DNA of 64,000 nucleotides from Atribacter laminatus (GTDB lineage: Bacteria; Atribacterota; Atribacteria; Atribacterales; Atribacteraceae): NCBI RefSeq assembly GCF_015775515.1, contig NZ_CP065383.1, positions 124,001-188,000 on the forward strand, read 5' to 3'. Shown here piece after piece: positions 27,639 to 37,272 of the stretch. A program made the translations under genes and the position numbers. Under the pieces are notes generated by a model, which did no database searches, was not told where the DNA came from, and worked only from the letters and a program-made list of their open reading frames with translations. How positions within the stretch are numbered: position 1 is the first letter of the stretch; each line of letters starts with the position of its first letter.

Positions 27639-29219
27639 ATGAGTAGTCCAGGATTTTGGTTCCGCTCACCTCAGCTTGCCAATAGAAATCTTTTAGGCTT
27701 GAAGGCTAAGAATATTGAAGAAGCCCTGGCTCTGCCTGATGACCAGATTGATCTTGCCACTGCTGCTCTATTGCTATCTCAGGAAGCATCTTTAAATCTA
27801 TATCACCTCACTTTTAACCTTGAGAGTTATCGAAACCGTATCGACGAGTTGGCTCAGGTTTTGATAAAAAAAATTGGCAAAGAAAAAGATCCGCTGAAGA
27901 GCATTGAAACTATCAACCACTATCTTTTTCAAGAATTAGGTTTTGAAACCGCAGGAGAAGATGAGGAAGATCCAAAAGTCAATTTTTTGAATGTGGTCTT
28001 GGATGAGAAAAAAGGAAATGATCTTGGGCTGTCGGTTCTCTATCTGGCTCTTGCCGAGCGGATTGGCATTCCATTATTTGGTGTATACCAAAGAAGGCAT
28101 TTTGCTGTTTTCAAAGATTTTACTCATCGATCTCATCCTCAACCCCAGAAAAGGCGAATGCCTTGGTATATTTTAGTCAAACCCGATTTATTCTATGTCC
28201 GCTCCGATGATGGTCAAAAACCGATCAACTTCGATCCTGCTCAAAAAGGAACGGTTCTGGCTGATGAATATGATTGTCGAGTTTTCAAGAACGACTATTT
28301 GAAAAACCAGGTTTATCTGAAAAGTCTAGGGAAGAAGGAAACCATCGGTATTCTTCTTGTCCAGCGGGGAGCGGTTTATTGGGAAAAAGAATGGTATGAT
28401 CAGGCCATTGCTGATTGCAGTCTGGCTCTGACAATAAATCCAATGGATGACAGGGCCTACTATATTCGAGGAGTGTCTTACCATGATAAAGACCTCTCCG
28501 ATCAGGCCATGGCTGACTATACTATGGCAGTGGAATTAAACCCCAGATATCCAGAAGCTTTTCATTACCGGGGAATGGCCTATGCCAATCAAGGTCTTTT
28601 TGATAAAGCAATTATCGATTACACTGAAGTTATAAAATATGACCCGTCAAATACCCAGTTCTATATTGAACGGGGAAGGATTTATTACAGCCAAGATCGC
28701 TTTGATGAAGCGATTGTCGATTTTACCAGCGCTTTGGAGCTCAATCCAGAATTGTTTGAGATATATAGTTTCCGGGGAGTCACCTATACTAAAATAGATC
28801 GCTTTGATGAAGCGATTGCTGATTTCAACCAGTCACTGGAAGTTAATCCTCATTTTGCCGATGCTTATAACAATCGTGGCTTAGCTCATTATGAGAAGGA
28901 TTGCTATGATCAAGCCATCGTTGATTTTAATCAGGCTTTGAGGTTCAGTCCACAGAATGATGGATATTATTATAACCGAGGCCTTGCCTTCTCCATGAAA
29001 GGATTTTTAGATCAGGCTTTAGCTGATTTCAATACAGTTCTGGAGCTCAACCCAAGATTTATTATGGCTTTCTATTCCCGTGCTGAGATCTATGAAAAGA
29101 TGAGTTACTGGAAAGAAGCTATTGGCGATTATAAGGTATTTCTTCGCTTTGCTTCAATGCAACATGGCCCCTATATTGAGCAAGCCAAAGAAAGAATACA
29201 AGCCTTAAAGGAAAAATAG
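27639..29219 (+). CDS. SirB1-like transglutaminase-fold and TPR protein
   Basis: 526 residues. Residues 30-240 are SirB1-like: IETINHYLFQELGF, DPKVNFLNVVLDEKKGNDLG and LSVLYLALAERIGIPLFGV, where the usual Cys of the transglutaminase triad is not evident, as in most SirB1 proteins. From about 245 on, eight to nine TPR units of 34 residues follow (for example FDEAIVDFTSALELNPELFE), each with the W/Y-A-P spacing. A scaffold for protein interaction is likely. No signal peptide. AAAAGGTGG precedes the ATG. A TPR-type array this regular can recombine. Confidence 0.85.
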   Translation: MSSPGFWFRSPQLANRNLLGLKAKNIEEALALPDDQIDLATAALLLSQEASLNLYHLTFNLESYRNRIDELAQVLIKKIGKEKDPLKSIETINHYLFQELGFETAGEDEEDPKVNFLNVVLDEKKGNDLGLSVLYLALAERIGIPLFGVYQRRHFAVFKDFTHRSHPQPQKRRMPWYILVKPDLFYVRSDDGQKPINFDPAQKGTVLADEYDCRVFKNDYLKNQVYLKSLGKKETIGILLVQRGAVYWEKEWYDQAIADCSLALTINPMDDRAYYIRGVSYHDKDLSDQAMADYTMAVELNPRYPEAFHYRGMAYANQGLFDKAIIDYTEVIKYDPSNTQFYIERGRIYYSQDRFDEAIVDFTSALELNPELFEIYSFRGVTYTKIDRFDEAIADFNQSLEVNPHFADAYNNRGLAHYEKDCYDQAIVDFNQALRFSPQNDGYYYNRGLAFSMKGFLDQALADFNTVLELNPRFIMAFYSRAEIYEKMSYWKEAIGDYKVFLRFASMQHGPYIEQAKERIQALKEK

Positions 29220-29225
29220 ACAATC

Positions 29226-29390
29226 CTAGGGTCTATCATACAATTTTGAGAGGATAACGAGGCATCCCCGGATAAAATATGCTATGCTATTTGAGACGGG
29301 GGTGTGGCTGTTGGGGTTCGTTATCCAGGAAACTGGGTTCACTCGACTCTGAAATGCCGCCCTCGTTTTTTTATTGTCCCGTAACATCTG
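29226..29390 (+). repeat. Left part of element A beside IS110
   Basis: Starts GGGTCTATCATACAATTTTG, continues GGATAACGAGGCATCCCCGG and GGTTATCCAGGAAACTGGG, and is recognisable to the TTTTTTTATTGTCCC block, after which it passes into the leader of the IS110 transposase. It begins seven bases after the TPR gene stop. Confidence 0.7.
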
Positions 29391-29490
29391 CTGGGATGGT
29401 GCCGGTCGTGTGACTGTGGCTCTGTTAATAGACGCGATGTGGGACAATAAAGAATACATCCTCAATATATCAAGCTTGGAGGCTCCGCTC

Positions 29491-30711
29491 ATGAACGAAC
29501 ACCTTCTGGTTGGCATCGATGTTGGATGTCATTCACATCAGGTTGCCATTGCAGAATCAAATGGCACACTTCTCAAAGAATTTGGGATTTCTCATAATGC
29601 CAGTGGTTTTAACTCTCTTTTTTCTGAAATTAATCATTATGAATCAACTTTGAAATGTCCAGTCATAATCGGAATGGAAGGGTTTAATGGGTATGCTCGA
29701 CCTCTTGATCAATTGATTCAACAGAAAGGCTATATCCTGTATAACATCAATAATTTAAAACTGGCTCGATTCAAAGAGCTGTTCTCTGGTCCTGCAAAAA
29801 CTGATGTGATTGTGCCCAAAAAGATTGTCGAGTTCATGCGGATTGCTCCTTCTTTCCAAGGAGAGCGTTGAGCCATCACTCAAAATCAAACCAGGAAACG
29901 GAGTGAATCAGACCCTCAAACGGCTCACTCGACGACGTCGACAGTTGGTGAATGAAAAGATCAGCATCCAGAATCGAATGCAAGGCTCTCCTTGCAATCA
30001 GTCGCTCCGGGGTTAGTTGATTTGGTGAAAAATGTTGATAGTCGCTGGTATCTCCATTTTCTCACCTGCCGTCCTTCACTCCGAAATCTCGCTACCATGC
30101 GGAAAGAGAGTCTCCTCAAGATTAAAGGAGTCGGGAAAAAGTATGCTGCAGTAATCGCTTCCTGGCAAAAAGAAGCTCATTTTTCTACTGATGTTGACTT
30201 GGTCAGTTCCATGATCATTGAGGATGCCAAACGCATACTAGCGCTTATGGAAGCCATTGCAACCATTGAAAACGAATTCGAGCCTCTCTGCGAACAATCA
30301 GATCTGGCTAGAACCATCGGAAGTATTCCTGGTTTTGGACCAATTTCTTCAGCTGAACTAGCTGGTGAAATTGACGATCTCAGTCGTTTTCCGCAAGATA
30401 TGAGCTTAGCTTTGTACCTAGGAATGGCACCACTTGATAATAGTTCAGGGAAAAAAGAAGGCTGTAAAGTTGCCAAATCAGTGAATACTCGAACTAAAGC
30501 AGCAATGATGGTTGCGGTGGCTCATCATTCTTGGCAAGTCGAAGAATCAAAGCGATACTATGAGAAAAAACGATTAGAAGGGAAAAAGCATAATCAGGCT
30601 ATCCGATCACTGGGGAGACATCTGGTGAGGGTTATTTGGTCACTCATAAAAGAAAAGCGCTTCTATGAAATCCGAGAAGAAAACGAGAGAAATATTTTAA
30701 AAATGGCTTGA
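29491..30711 (+). pseudogene. IS110-family transposase, two frameshifts
   Basis: The N-terminal DEDD domain starts MNEHLLVGIDVGCHSH (first Asp intact), continues to SFQGER and stop at 29871; the frame then shifts (VEPSLKIKPGNGVNQTLKR), and returns to the first frame near 29985 for the C-terminal Transposase_20 domain (RTIGSIPGFGPISSAELAGE, LYLGMAPLDNSSGKKE). The usual KTDVIDAKK motif reads KTDVIVPKK, so a catalytic Asp is lost as well. Inactive. The GGAGG before the ATG is intact. A B repeat follows 14 bases after the stop. Confidence 0.88.
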
Positions 30712-31038
30712 AATTTGTAGTGGGATGTTCAGGTCTTGATTCTTGAATTTGTTACGTTTTTCTTTTTTAAAGATGATAGTGGAAAATGAGTATTTTGCTT
30801 AAATCAGTATTTAAATTTGTCGTAAAAATTAAATTTATAAATTTTGATGGTCGATTTCTTTAGAAAGATGAATCTTGAGAGGTTTTTGTCTTTAGACAAG
30901 GAAACGATGCTTCCCACACCTCTCTCTTACGTCACTTTTATATCCCTCTGTCATTTACCTTTCTTTTCTTTATTATTACTGCTCTAAGTTTTATGCTATT
31001 ATTGGTTTGGGTAATTTAATTTAGGAGCGTGAAAAGCT
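30712..31038. other. Gap between IS110 remnant and hicBA
   Basis: Contains a plus-oriented B repeat (30726-30750) and AT-rich sequence. AGGAG ten bases before the hicB TTG is the only expression signal. Nothing else seen. Confidence 0.5.
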
Positions 31039-31257
31039 TTGAAATACAAGTATCGAATTCTCATTGAAAAAGACGAAAACGGTATATATATTGCTTCTTG
31101 CCCTGCTCTACAAGGATGTTATTCCCAAGGTGATACTGTCGATGAAGCGTTACAGAATATCAAAGACGCTATCCAACTCCATATCGAAGCTCGCCAAGCA
31201 CTTGGTGAACCAATACCTATTGAAATACTCATAGAAGAGGTTGAGGTTGTTGTCTAA
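31039..31257 (+). CDS. hicB: HicB-family antitoxin
   Basis: 72 residues, TTG start with AGGAG upstream. YKYRILIEKDENGIYIASCP followed by ALQGCYSQGDTVDEALQNIKDAI is the HicB fold with a partial RNase H-like strand pattern; the short form without a C-terminal helix-turn-helix. It neutralises HicA mRNA interferases. Here the partner hicA overlaps its 3' end but contains a stop codon, so the antitoxin is probably an orphan. Confidence 0.88.
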   Translation: MKYKYRILIEKDENGIYIASCPALQGCYSQGDTVDEALQNIKDAIQLHIEARQALGEPIPIEILIEEVEVVV

Positions 31258-31474
31258 AATTAAACCTGCCAAGCCTTTAGATGTTATACGTACTCTTGAA
31301 AAGCTTGGTTTTTAAAAAATTCGCCAGAGTGGAAGCCATGCCATTTTTCATCATCTCGACGGGAGGTGGACAACGGTTCCTATTCACAAAGGGAAAGATG
31401 TTGCGATAGGAACTCTTCGAAAAATTTTAAAAGATGCTAATCTAACTTACGATGAATTTAAAAAAATGAGTTGA
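31250..31474 (+). pseudogene. hicA: HicA-family toxin with an internal stop
   Basis: Frame from TTG 31250 (overlapping hicB by eight bases) reads LSKIKPAKPLDVIRTLEKLGF, stop TAA at 31313-31315, then KIRQSGSHAIFHHLDGRWTT and VPIHKGKDVAIGTLRKIL to TGA. The GSHAIF histidine motif and the VPxHxGK strand are typical of HicA double-stranded RNA-binding toxins and lie after the stop. A single base change in the codon before KIRQ would restore it. The toxin is expected to be inactive. A B repeat starts 12 bases after its end. Confidence 0.85.
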
Positions 31475-31715
31475 TAACATCCTGTAGGGGTCAGGTCTTG
31501 ATTCTTGAATGTTTAAAGGCTGTGTGGCTTGGAAAGGATAAGATTCTTACTTCGCACAATGTGCTCCCTGCAATCAGACTATGTTACAAATACCAATTTG
31601 TATCAATAAAAAAAGACCTAAATATCGAATATAATTCTTGTTTTACAAGACTTAGAGTTACTTTTTTTTGTTATAAAATTAAGAGAATAATGGCCTAAGA
31701 AAGGATACTCTTATT

Positions 31716-32267
31716 ATGGCTTATCGACCTGAGAATAGAAACCACCTGCAATTCTTGCCCCCGAGTATCGAAGAATACGTCACTCCCGATGATCCGGTTA
31801 GAGTTTATGATACCTTTGTAGAGGCTCTTGATTTAGAAAATTTAGGATTTAACCTGGATCCCCACCAAGCTGGGAATCCCGCCTATCACCCCAAGATGAT
31901 GTTAAAACTCTTAGTCTATGGTTATGCCTATGGGATCCGGAGTTCTCGAAAATTAGAAGAGGCTATCCATTATAATCTCTCCTTTATCTGGCTGACCTCA
32001 GGGCTCAAGCCCGACCATAAGACCATCGCTGAATTCAGGAGAAAAAACCGCTCACAATTAGCCGAAGTCTTAAAACAATCTGCTTATCTCTGTATAAAGC
32101 TGAACCTGATTGGGGGGAACGCCTTATTCCTTGATGACAGTAATCTTAAAGCGAATTCCTCGATCAAAAAGAAGTGGGATAAGAACAATACCCAAAAAGT
32201 CCTCAAGCAGATCGATCAACGGATCGCGGATCTCCTCAGTGAATGTGATGAGCAAGATGAGGCTTAA
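31716..32267 (+). pseudogene. IS1182-family transposase, N-terminal fragment
   Basis: 183 residues of an element protein normally about 450-500 long. Starts MAYRPENRNHLQFLPPSIEEYV and carries the DUF772 domain (YHPKMMLKLLVYGYAYGIRSSRKLEE, read in parts) and the first catalytic Asp region NALFLDDSNLKANSS. Two stops (TAA TGA) follow and recognisable sequence ends at a B repeat (32286-32311). The DDE core is missing, so it is inactive. Confidence 0.85.
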
Positions 32268-32285
32268 TGAGATAGCGAATCCGAC

Positions 32286-32452
32286 GGGTTCGGGTCTTGA
32301 TTCTTGAATTTCGGGGAATCGGACCACTAGGAAAAAATAAATGATGAGATTCTCACGTCATCCAGTGAAAGACCGGACACCTCAGAATGATTGAATGGAC
32401 AAATCAGGTTGCCAAGTCATCCCATTAAAAAGCGGTTGGATTCCTCGCAATG
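32286..32452. repeat. B repeat plus two degenerate H hairpins
   Basis: B copy at 32286-32311 continues into GGGGAATCGGACCACTAGG and GATGAGATTCTCACGTCATC, the same flank seen after other plus-oriented B copies (25162, 34305). H-like hairpins follow at 32344-32391 and 32408-32452. Confidence 0.65.
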
Positions 32453-32517
32453 CGTTTTTATATAAGTATTTTCATCCTCATCTGGTGACGTGAAATTGAC
32501 ATGAATACCTATACTTA

Positions 32518-33939
32518 CTATCGAGGGCAGACTTTAGGCAATTTCCAGGTTCCATCCAAAACTCCCCTTTTTGGCCAGTAGATTCGTAAAGTGAGATCGA
32601 ATCTTCCACTGGCAGGAACCGGAAGCCAATTCGGCTCCCATTCTGGCCCAGGTGAAGTGCTCTGTAAATAGATATCCAGCGATCCATCGGGATTGAGCTT
32701 CAATTCATTTTGCTTGCTGTTTAAATTATATCGTTTCATGGGATTCTCAACCAAATACCCCGATGAGTCATACACCGTAAGCGACCAAAATGAATAAGTC
32801 GGTGGGATTTGCCCTGGTTCAAAATGGACAACATAGTTTTTGCTGCCATCGAGGACGTCAGAGTTGCAATCTATATGAGTCACTGGGTATACAGCATCTT
32901 CAGGAAGATTGGCTCCAAGCCCAATATAAGCAATGGCAGCCCGGAACAAGTAAGACGTTCCATAAGATCCGGAATGTTGGGTCATAAATCGCCAATTATC
33001 AACAACCGGGAAGGGTATTTGGACTTGGATATTTTTTTGAGCATCCTGAGCCGCTTGACGGATGGTATCCTGGACATTCTGCTCTACACTGTGAAAGTCA
33101 AACTGTTTGCCCGGCTGGATGCCGATCTGACTCATTAATGCGACGATCGGCCAGTCTTGAATATGGGGAGGATTATCAATCATCAGTTCCGCAAAGGTTT
33201 CAAAAAAGGTTCCAGCATCCATCTGGGCTATGATTTGGGGTGGAATCATTTTACTGTTTTCTATCATTTGAGTTAGGGCAAGAAAACGAGGATCTTCCCG
33301 AGGGGCGAGTTCGGCTTGAGCGGGCAGATCCGTGGGATTTCCAATTTGCTCCAAGCGATAGCCATCTTGTATGGCGTGAAGGTCAGAATAGTCTTCTTCA
33401 TTCCCTATTTCATCCCGACAGACAATCCAGACTTGATTGGTTGGTGATTTGATTAACCTGAAATCATTGATGAATTCCTTGATTTTTGGATCGGTGGCAT
33501 CAGGAAGCTGGCCATTCCAATTGGGACCAACGATAAGGAATTGTCCTCCTTCTGAGCCGGTGGTTCGAGAACCGGGGCTGGCGAAGGTATCGGTCCACAT
33601 ATCCATCAATTGAACGAGATAGTAGTGACCTCGGGTCTGAGGAACGGTTAAGAGAATGGGACCTTCATTGAGGTTGAGCCAGGCTAACGAATACATCGTA
33701 TCCCGATTCGGTCGGACGACATCACGGTTACTGGGGGATGGAACATCTCGATAATGGAGAAACTGATTATCAGGAATATTCTGGGTGAGTTGAGTCGCTT
33801 TGGTCAAAACCATTGGATAGGCATAGATATATGTCTGGTAAGCAATGTCATAGAGACTTTCAGTAGCTCCTACGATAGAACTTAAACCGAGAAAACAAAG
33901 ACAGATTATCAATAGAATTTGAACCCTTAAATTTTTCAA
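32518..33939 (-). CDS. Secreted DUF1254/DUF1214 protein
   Basis: 473 residues from TTG 33939, chosen because GGAGGGG lies six bases upstream, while the ATG at 33966 has no ribosome site. Signal peptide LRVQILLIICLCFLGLSS ending near VGATES. DUF1254 covers about 30-170 (YQTYIYAYPMVLTKATQ, RDTMYSLAWLNLNEGP) and DUF1214 the C-terminal third (NYVVHFEPGQIPPTYSFWSL, GRFDLTLRIYWPK). Found in envelope fractions of many bacteria; activity unknown. Isolated among repeats, hence probably acquired. Confidence 0.85.
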   Translation of the reverse strand: MKNLRVQILLIICLCFLGLSSIVGATESLYDIAYQTYIYAYPMVLTKATQLTQNIPDNQFLHYRDVPSPSNRDVVRPNRDTMYSLAWLNLNEGPILLTVPQTRGHYYLVQLMDMWTDTFASPGSRTTGSEGGQFLIVGPNWNGQLPDATDPKIKEFINDFRLIKSPTNQVWIVCRDEIGNEEDYSDLHAIQDGYRLEQIGNPTDLPAQAELAPREDPRFLALTQMIENSKMIPPQIIAQMDAGTFFETFAELMIDNPPHIQDWPIVALMSQIGIQPGKQFDFHSVEQNVQDTIRQAAQDAQKNIQVQIPFPVVDNWRFMTQHSGSYGTSYLFRAAIAYIGLGANLPEDAVYPVTHIDCNSDVLDGSKNYVVHFEPGQIPPTYSFWSLTVYDSSGYLVENPMKRYNLNSKQNELKLNPDGSLDIYLQSTSPGPEWEPNWLPVPASGRFDLTLRIYWPKRGVLDGTWKLPKVCPR

Positions 33940-33990
33940 ACTACTCCCCTCCACTTCTTTGATCATTTATTTTTATTACGGAACTTATGT

Positions 33991-34701
33991 TGCCAGGTTT
34001 TGATTCTTGAATTGTTTTCATTTGAGAAACCGGTACGCTGGAGAAACTTCAGCAATCTCTTAAAAGGTGGTTTTTTCGTTGACTTTTATCTTTTGAAGAT
34101 CGGAAATGTTCACTTCCACACAATTGTATTCAAATTCCTCCCTTTTTAAGAACAGCTAATTTAAAATAAACTTACCAAAAGGTATCACAAGGTTATTTAA
34201 ACTGATTAATCTATAACACACTGTGTCAAAGATTGAAATAGAAATACACCATACATTAACATATCGGCAATGAGATTTAAAAAATCATAAAAATTTGAAA
34301 ATTTGGAATCAGGCCTTGATTCTTGAATTTTTGGGGGGATATGGATTCTGGATAAAGTTGGAAAGATAAGACCCACACGTCGTCCGGCAAAAACACCGGA
34401 CTCCTCAGAATGACGGGGAAAATTTCACCTCTTCGCCCTCTCTCCCTCGGCGTCTTCCACCAATTACGAATAGGAGTATATCAAACAATTTAAATGGATA
34501 ACGAGGCATTCCCGGATAAAAAGGACGATATTTCAGAGCGGGAATGTGGTTATTGGGTTTGGTTATCCAGGGGACTGGATTGAGTTGGACTCTCGAAATG
34601 CCACCCGGGTTTTTTTATTGTCCCTAACAAAGGCATGGGAACGGGGCAACGGAAAACATGTTATGTTATAATATACAATCTCTTCATCCATTTTCCTTAT
34701 A
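33991..34701. repeat. Repeat-filled gap with the left half of an element A
   Basis: B repeats at 33991-34013 and 34305-34330 (plus), an H hairpin at 34366-34416 that is the reverse complement of the one at 1284-1334, and the left part of element A from about 34474 up to the IS4 insertion point at 34701. No gene. Confidence 0.75.
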
Positions 34702-36217
34702 AACTCAACTTTCGCAGTTCAATAATAGTACTTTTCCTTTCAACCACGCTGGAAGACTATTCACAAAATAAGCAACTAGCTCTTTGACTCTTTCTTCTGA
34801 AAGAACGAAAATCTGTTTGATGGTCGTCTTCAGGAGCTCAAGAAGAAGAGTGAGTGCTTCCATAAGAGTGATATCCTGAATTTCATCATAGCAGGCATAG
34901 AAAAGCTCGCCAAAGGTTCGGGGATCGGTGTTTCTCCGGGCAATAACCGCGAGCATGATATAGCGGATAAAGACGATACTGGTATGGGATACCAGAGCAT
35001 CATAGGATCGAACCTGAAATTCTCGAGTGAGTTTCAAGAAGGATTTCACCATCTTGAAGAAAACCTCGATATCCCAGCGTTTCCCATAGAGGGTGACGAT
35101 CTCGTCTTCAGAAAGAGACAGATCGGTTGAAAGAAGTGCCAGCCACTGGTTTTTTTGTTTTTCACTTCGGACCAAGACGATGCGGGCATACAGGGGGTTA
35201 TCAGTCAAATTGAGATTAATCACACAAGATCCAAGGATCGGACCCTGTGGTCTTTTCTGAATCCGGTTGAAAAGAGAGGAAAGAGAAAGAACTTTTCCAC
35301 CAAAAGAATAGTAAATTTTTGGGGTGTTTTTGAGCATGCACACCACTGATAATCCGCGAAGAGCACATTTGCGGATGAGGGCTGGAAAACTGAACCAACT
35401 ATCAAAGAGAATAGTTGAGACCAAAGGACAGTGTTTCAAGGCTCCATCCAGGAGGTTGAAGAAGACATCTGGAGCTTTTTCTTGGGATTCTTTCCGAAGG
35501 TGAGCTCTTTTGCTCCGCCCATCAATGGAGGCATCCATGGGACAGAGCTGGTTTTCTTTTTGGTGAGAACTTAACAATGAAAAAGCAAAGGGAATGAATG
35601 TAGCACCATCGGTGAGTCCTAAAGTGAGCATTCTGAAACCCCGACTGAACCGTCCTTGGGCGTGATCATAGAATCGAGAGAGCCCTTCAACTTTCAAGCT
35701 CCGAGGCCGTTCATAGGGGGAATCATCCACCACCCAGGTGTAGCGTTTCAAACTGGTAAAAGGAAGGAGCGCTTCAGAGACCACTTTGGTGCTCAAGAGG
35801 AAAAGGAATTTACGCCAGTTCCCACCAGTCTTGTGGAGGAAACGGTAAAGAGTGTCTTTCTTTCCTTGAAAAATGGGATTCTTGGAGCAAAATATCCCAG
35901 AGACGTTTTTTCCGGTAAAGACAAGGAGAAAGATCATCTGAAAGACGTCTTTGACTGGGAACCCTTTCTCTTTCCGGATGGAACATTTCCGGAAAAGCTG
36001 GTTCAATTTGAACTCCTTCATAAAGGAGGAAAACATTGGGAATAGAGTCCTTTCATTTTCCAAATTTTCTGGTAGGATAGTCATGAAGACACCTCTCTCT
36101 TTGTGGTGATTGGTTTTTTTTCCTAAGTCAATTCTACCAGAAAGGAGGGGTGTTTTCATTAAAAAACCCTTTATAATCAAGGATTTTTAGCATTTATTTA
36201 TGTGCGAAAGTTGAGTT
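34702..36217 (-). mobile_element. IS4-family insertion sequence, apparently complete
   Basis: 15-bp perfect terminal inverted repeats AACTCAACTTTCGCA at 34702-34716 and its complement at 36203-36217. Flanked by ATA on both sides (34699-34701 and 36218-36220), a possible short target duplication. It splits a copy of element A: the left flank continues in CCTTAT-type sequence and the right flank in AAGAAAAAGAATC, which are contiguous in the uninterrupted copy (around 20509). Confidence 0.85.
34705..36084 (-). CDS. IS4-family transposase
   Basis: 459 residues from ATG 36084 (AGAGAGGTG six bases upstream; the frame is open 32 codons further but without a site). DDE_Tnp_1 fold: first Asp in WVVDDSPYERPRS, second in ILFDSWFSFP, and the YREK signature YGKRWDIEVFFKMVK with the catalytic Glu. 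Uninterrupted, so possibly active. The last codons (Cys-Glu-Ser) and the TGA stop lie inside the left terminal repeat. Confidence 0.9.
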   Translation of the reverse strand: MTILPENLENERTLFPMFSSFMKEFKLNQLFRKCSIRKEKGFPVKDVFQMIFLLVFTGKNVSGIFCSKNPIFQGKKDTLYRFLHKTGGNWRKFLFLLSTKVVSEALLPFTSLKRYTWVVDDSPYERPRSLKVEGLSRFYDHAQGRFSRGFRMLTLGLTDGATFIPFAFSLLSSHQKENQLCPMDASIDGRSKRAHLRKESQEKAPDVFFNLLDGALKHCPLVSTILFDSWFSFPALIRKCALRGLSVVCMLKNTPKIYYSFGGKVLSLSSLFNRIQKRPQGPILGSCVINLNLTDNPLYARIVLVRSEKQKNQWLALLSTDLSLSEDEIVTLYGKRWDIEVFFKMVKSFLKLTREFQVRSYDALVSHTSIVFIRYIMLAVIARRNTDPRTFGELFYACYDEIQDITLMEALTLLLELLKTTIKQIFVLSEERVKELVAYFVNSLPAWLKGKVLLLNCES

Positions 36218-36383
36218 ATAAAGAAAAAGAATCTTTTGAAACTTCACTCTCACAGATCTGGCTATATCCTAACCAAGATTAGGAATAAGAGTAAATTCTT
36301 GGGATGATCCAGGAGTGCAGAGATCGTCTTCCTCTAACAACGTCCATAATTTTTTATAAATTCAAGAATCAAGATCTGGCCCC
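36218..36383. repeat. Right half of the element A split by the IS4 element
   Basis: Runs from ATAAAGAAAAAGAATC through CTCACAGATCTGGCTATATC to a minus-oriented B repeat (36358-36383), collinear with 20510-20668. Confidence 0.8.
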
Positions 36384-36414
36384 AGATTTTTAACCAAATG
36401 GGAGTTGATCCCGT

Positions 36415-37272
36415 ATGAATAATAAGTTGCTAGTTATTGCCAGAGTGATTATTTTCATAAGTATTGGGTTGTGGTTTTTTACTCATAATCAAAATGCTAG
36501 CCTCCAAGAAATCGACTTAGAATCGGTAAATAATAAAAAACCAGACATTATCATAACTTCAGTTTATGATAACTACCGCGTTGATTCAGATTTGAAAACT
36601 GCCTGGGGGTTTAGCTGTCTAATCGAGACACCTGCAGAAAGAATCTTATTTGACACCGGAGGGAGCTCCGATATTCTGCCCTTTAACTTAGAGAAAATGA
36701 ACATTGACCCACGATCGATTCAAAAAATCGTCCTTTCCCATATACACGGAGACCACGTAGGTGGATTAAATGGTTTTTTGGAACAAAATAATCAAGTAAC
36801 GGTTTATATCCCTCATACCTTTCCTTCTTCTATACGAGAAATGATCATAAACCACCACGCAAAAATCCATGAAATATCCGAACCTATGAAAATTTCCGAT
36901 TTTGTGTATTCTACTGGAGAGCTTCCCGGCCCACCAAATGAGCAATCTCTCCTTATTGATTCTCAAAAAGGCGCTGTATTGATAACCGGCTGTGCTCACC
37001 CTGGAATAGTAAACATCGTTCTAAAGGCTAAAGATATTATAAAAAAAGAAACCATTTATCTTGCTTTAGGGGGATTTCATCAGCCTCCTTTATCCGTTGT
37101 CAAGGAACTGAGAAAAATCGGTGTCAAAAAAGTCGCTCCGTCCCATTGTACTGGTGATTCGGTTCGAGAAATATTTGCTGAAGAATACCAGGAAGATTTT
37201 ATTGAATTTGGAGTTGGTCAAGTTATCAAGATTAAAAAAATAGCACATCGAGGCTCAGATTTTGATTCTTGA
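36415..37272 (+). CDS. Metallo-beta-lactamase-fold hydrolase, membrane-anchored
   Basis: 285 residues. N-terminal signal anchor LLVIARVIIFISIGLWFF, then MBL motifs: VLSHIHGDHVGG (HxHxDH), ITGCAHPGIVNI, and GGFHQPP. The GCAHPGI and GGFH pattern is that of the MJ0301-like group (annotated dihydropterin-ribofuranosylaminobenzene phosphate synthase), though those are usually cytoplasmic. The last residues (RGSDFDS) and the stop come from a B repeat inserted at the 3' end, so the natural C-terminus may be changed slightly. Confidence 0.85.
   Translation: MNNKLLVIARVIIFISIGLWFFTHNQNASLQEIDLESVNNKKPDIIITSVYDNYRVDSDLKTAWGFSCLIETPAERILFDTGGSSDILPFNLEKMNIDPRSIQKIVLSHIHGDHVGGLNGFLEQNNQVTVYIPHTFPSSIREMIINHHAKIHEISEPMKISDFVYSTGELPGPPNEQSLLIDSQKGAVLITGCAHPGIVNIVLKAKDIIKKETIYLALGGFHQPPLSVVKELRKIGVKKVAPSHCTGDSVREIFAEEYQEDFIEFGVGQVIKIKKIAHRGSDFDS

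Noticed and set aside
35656-36045. Plus-strand 129-codon ORF inside the IS4 transposase
   Set aside because: Antisense shadow of a well-conserved transposase; no ribosome site.
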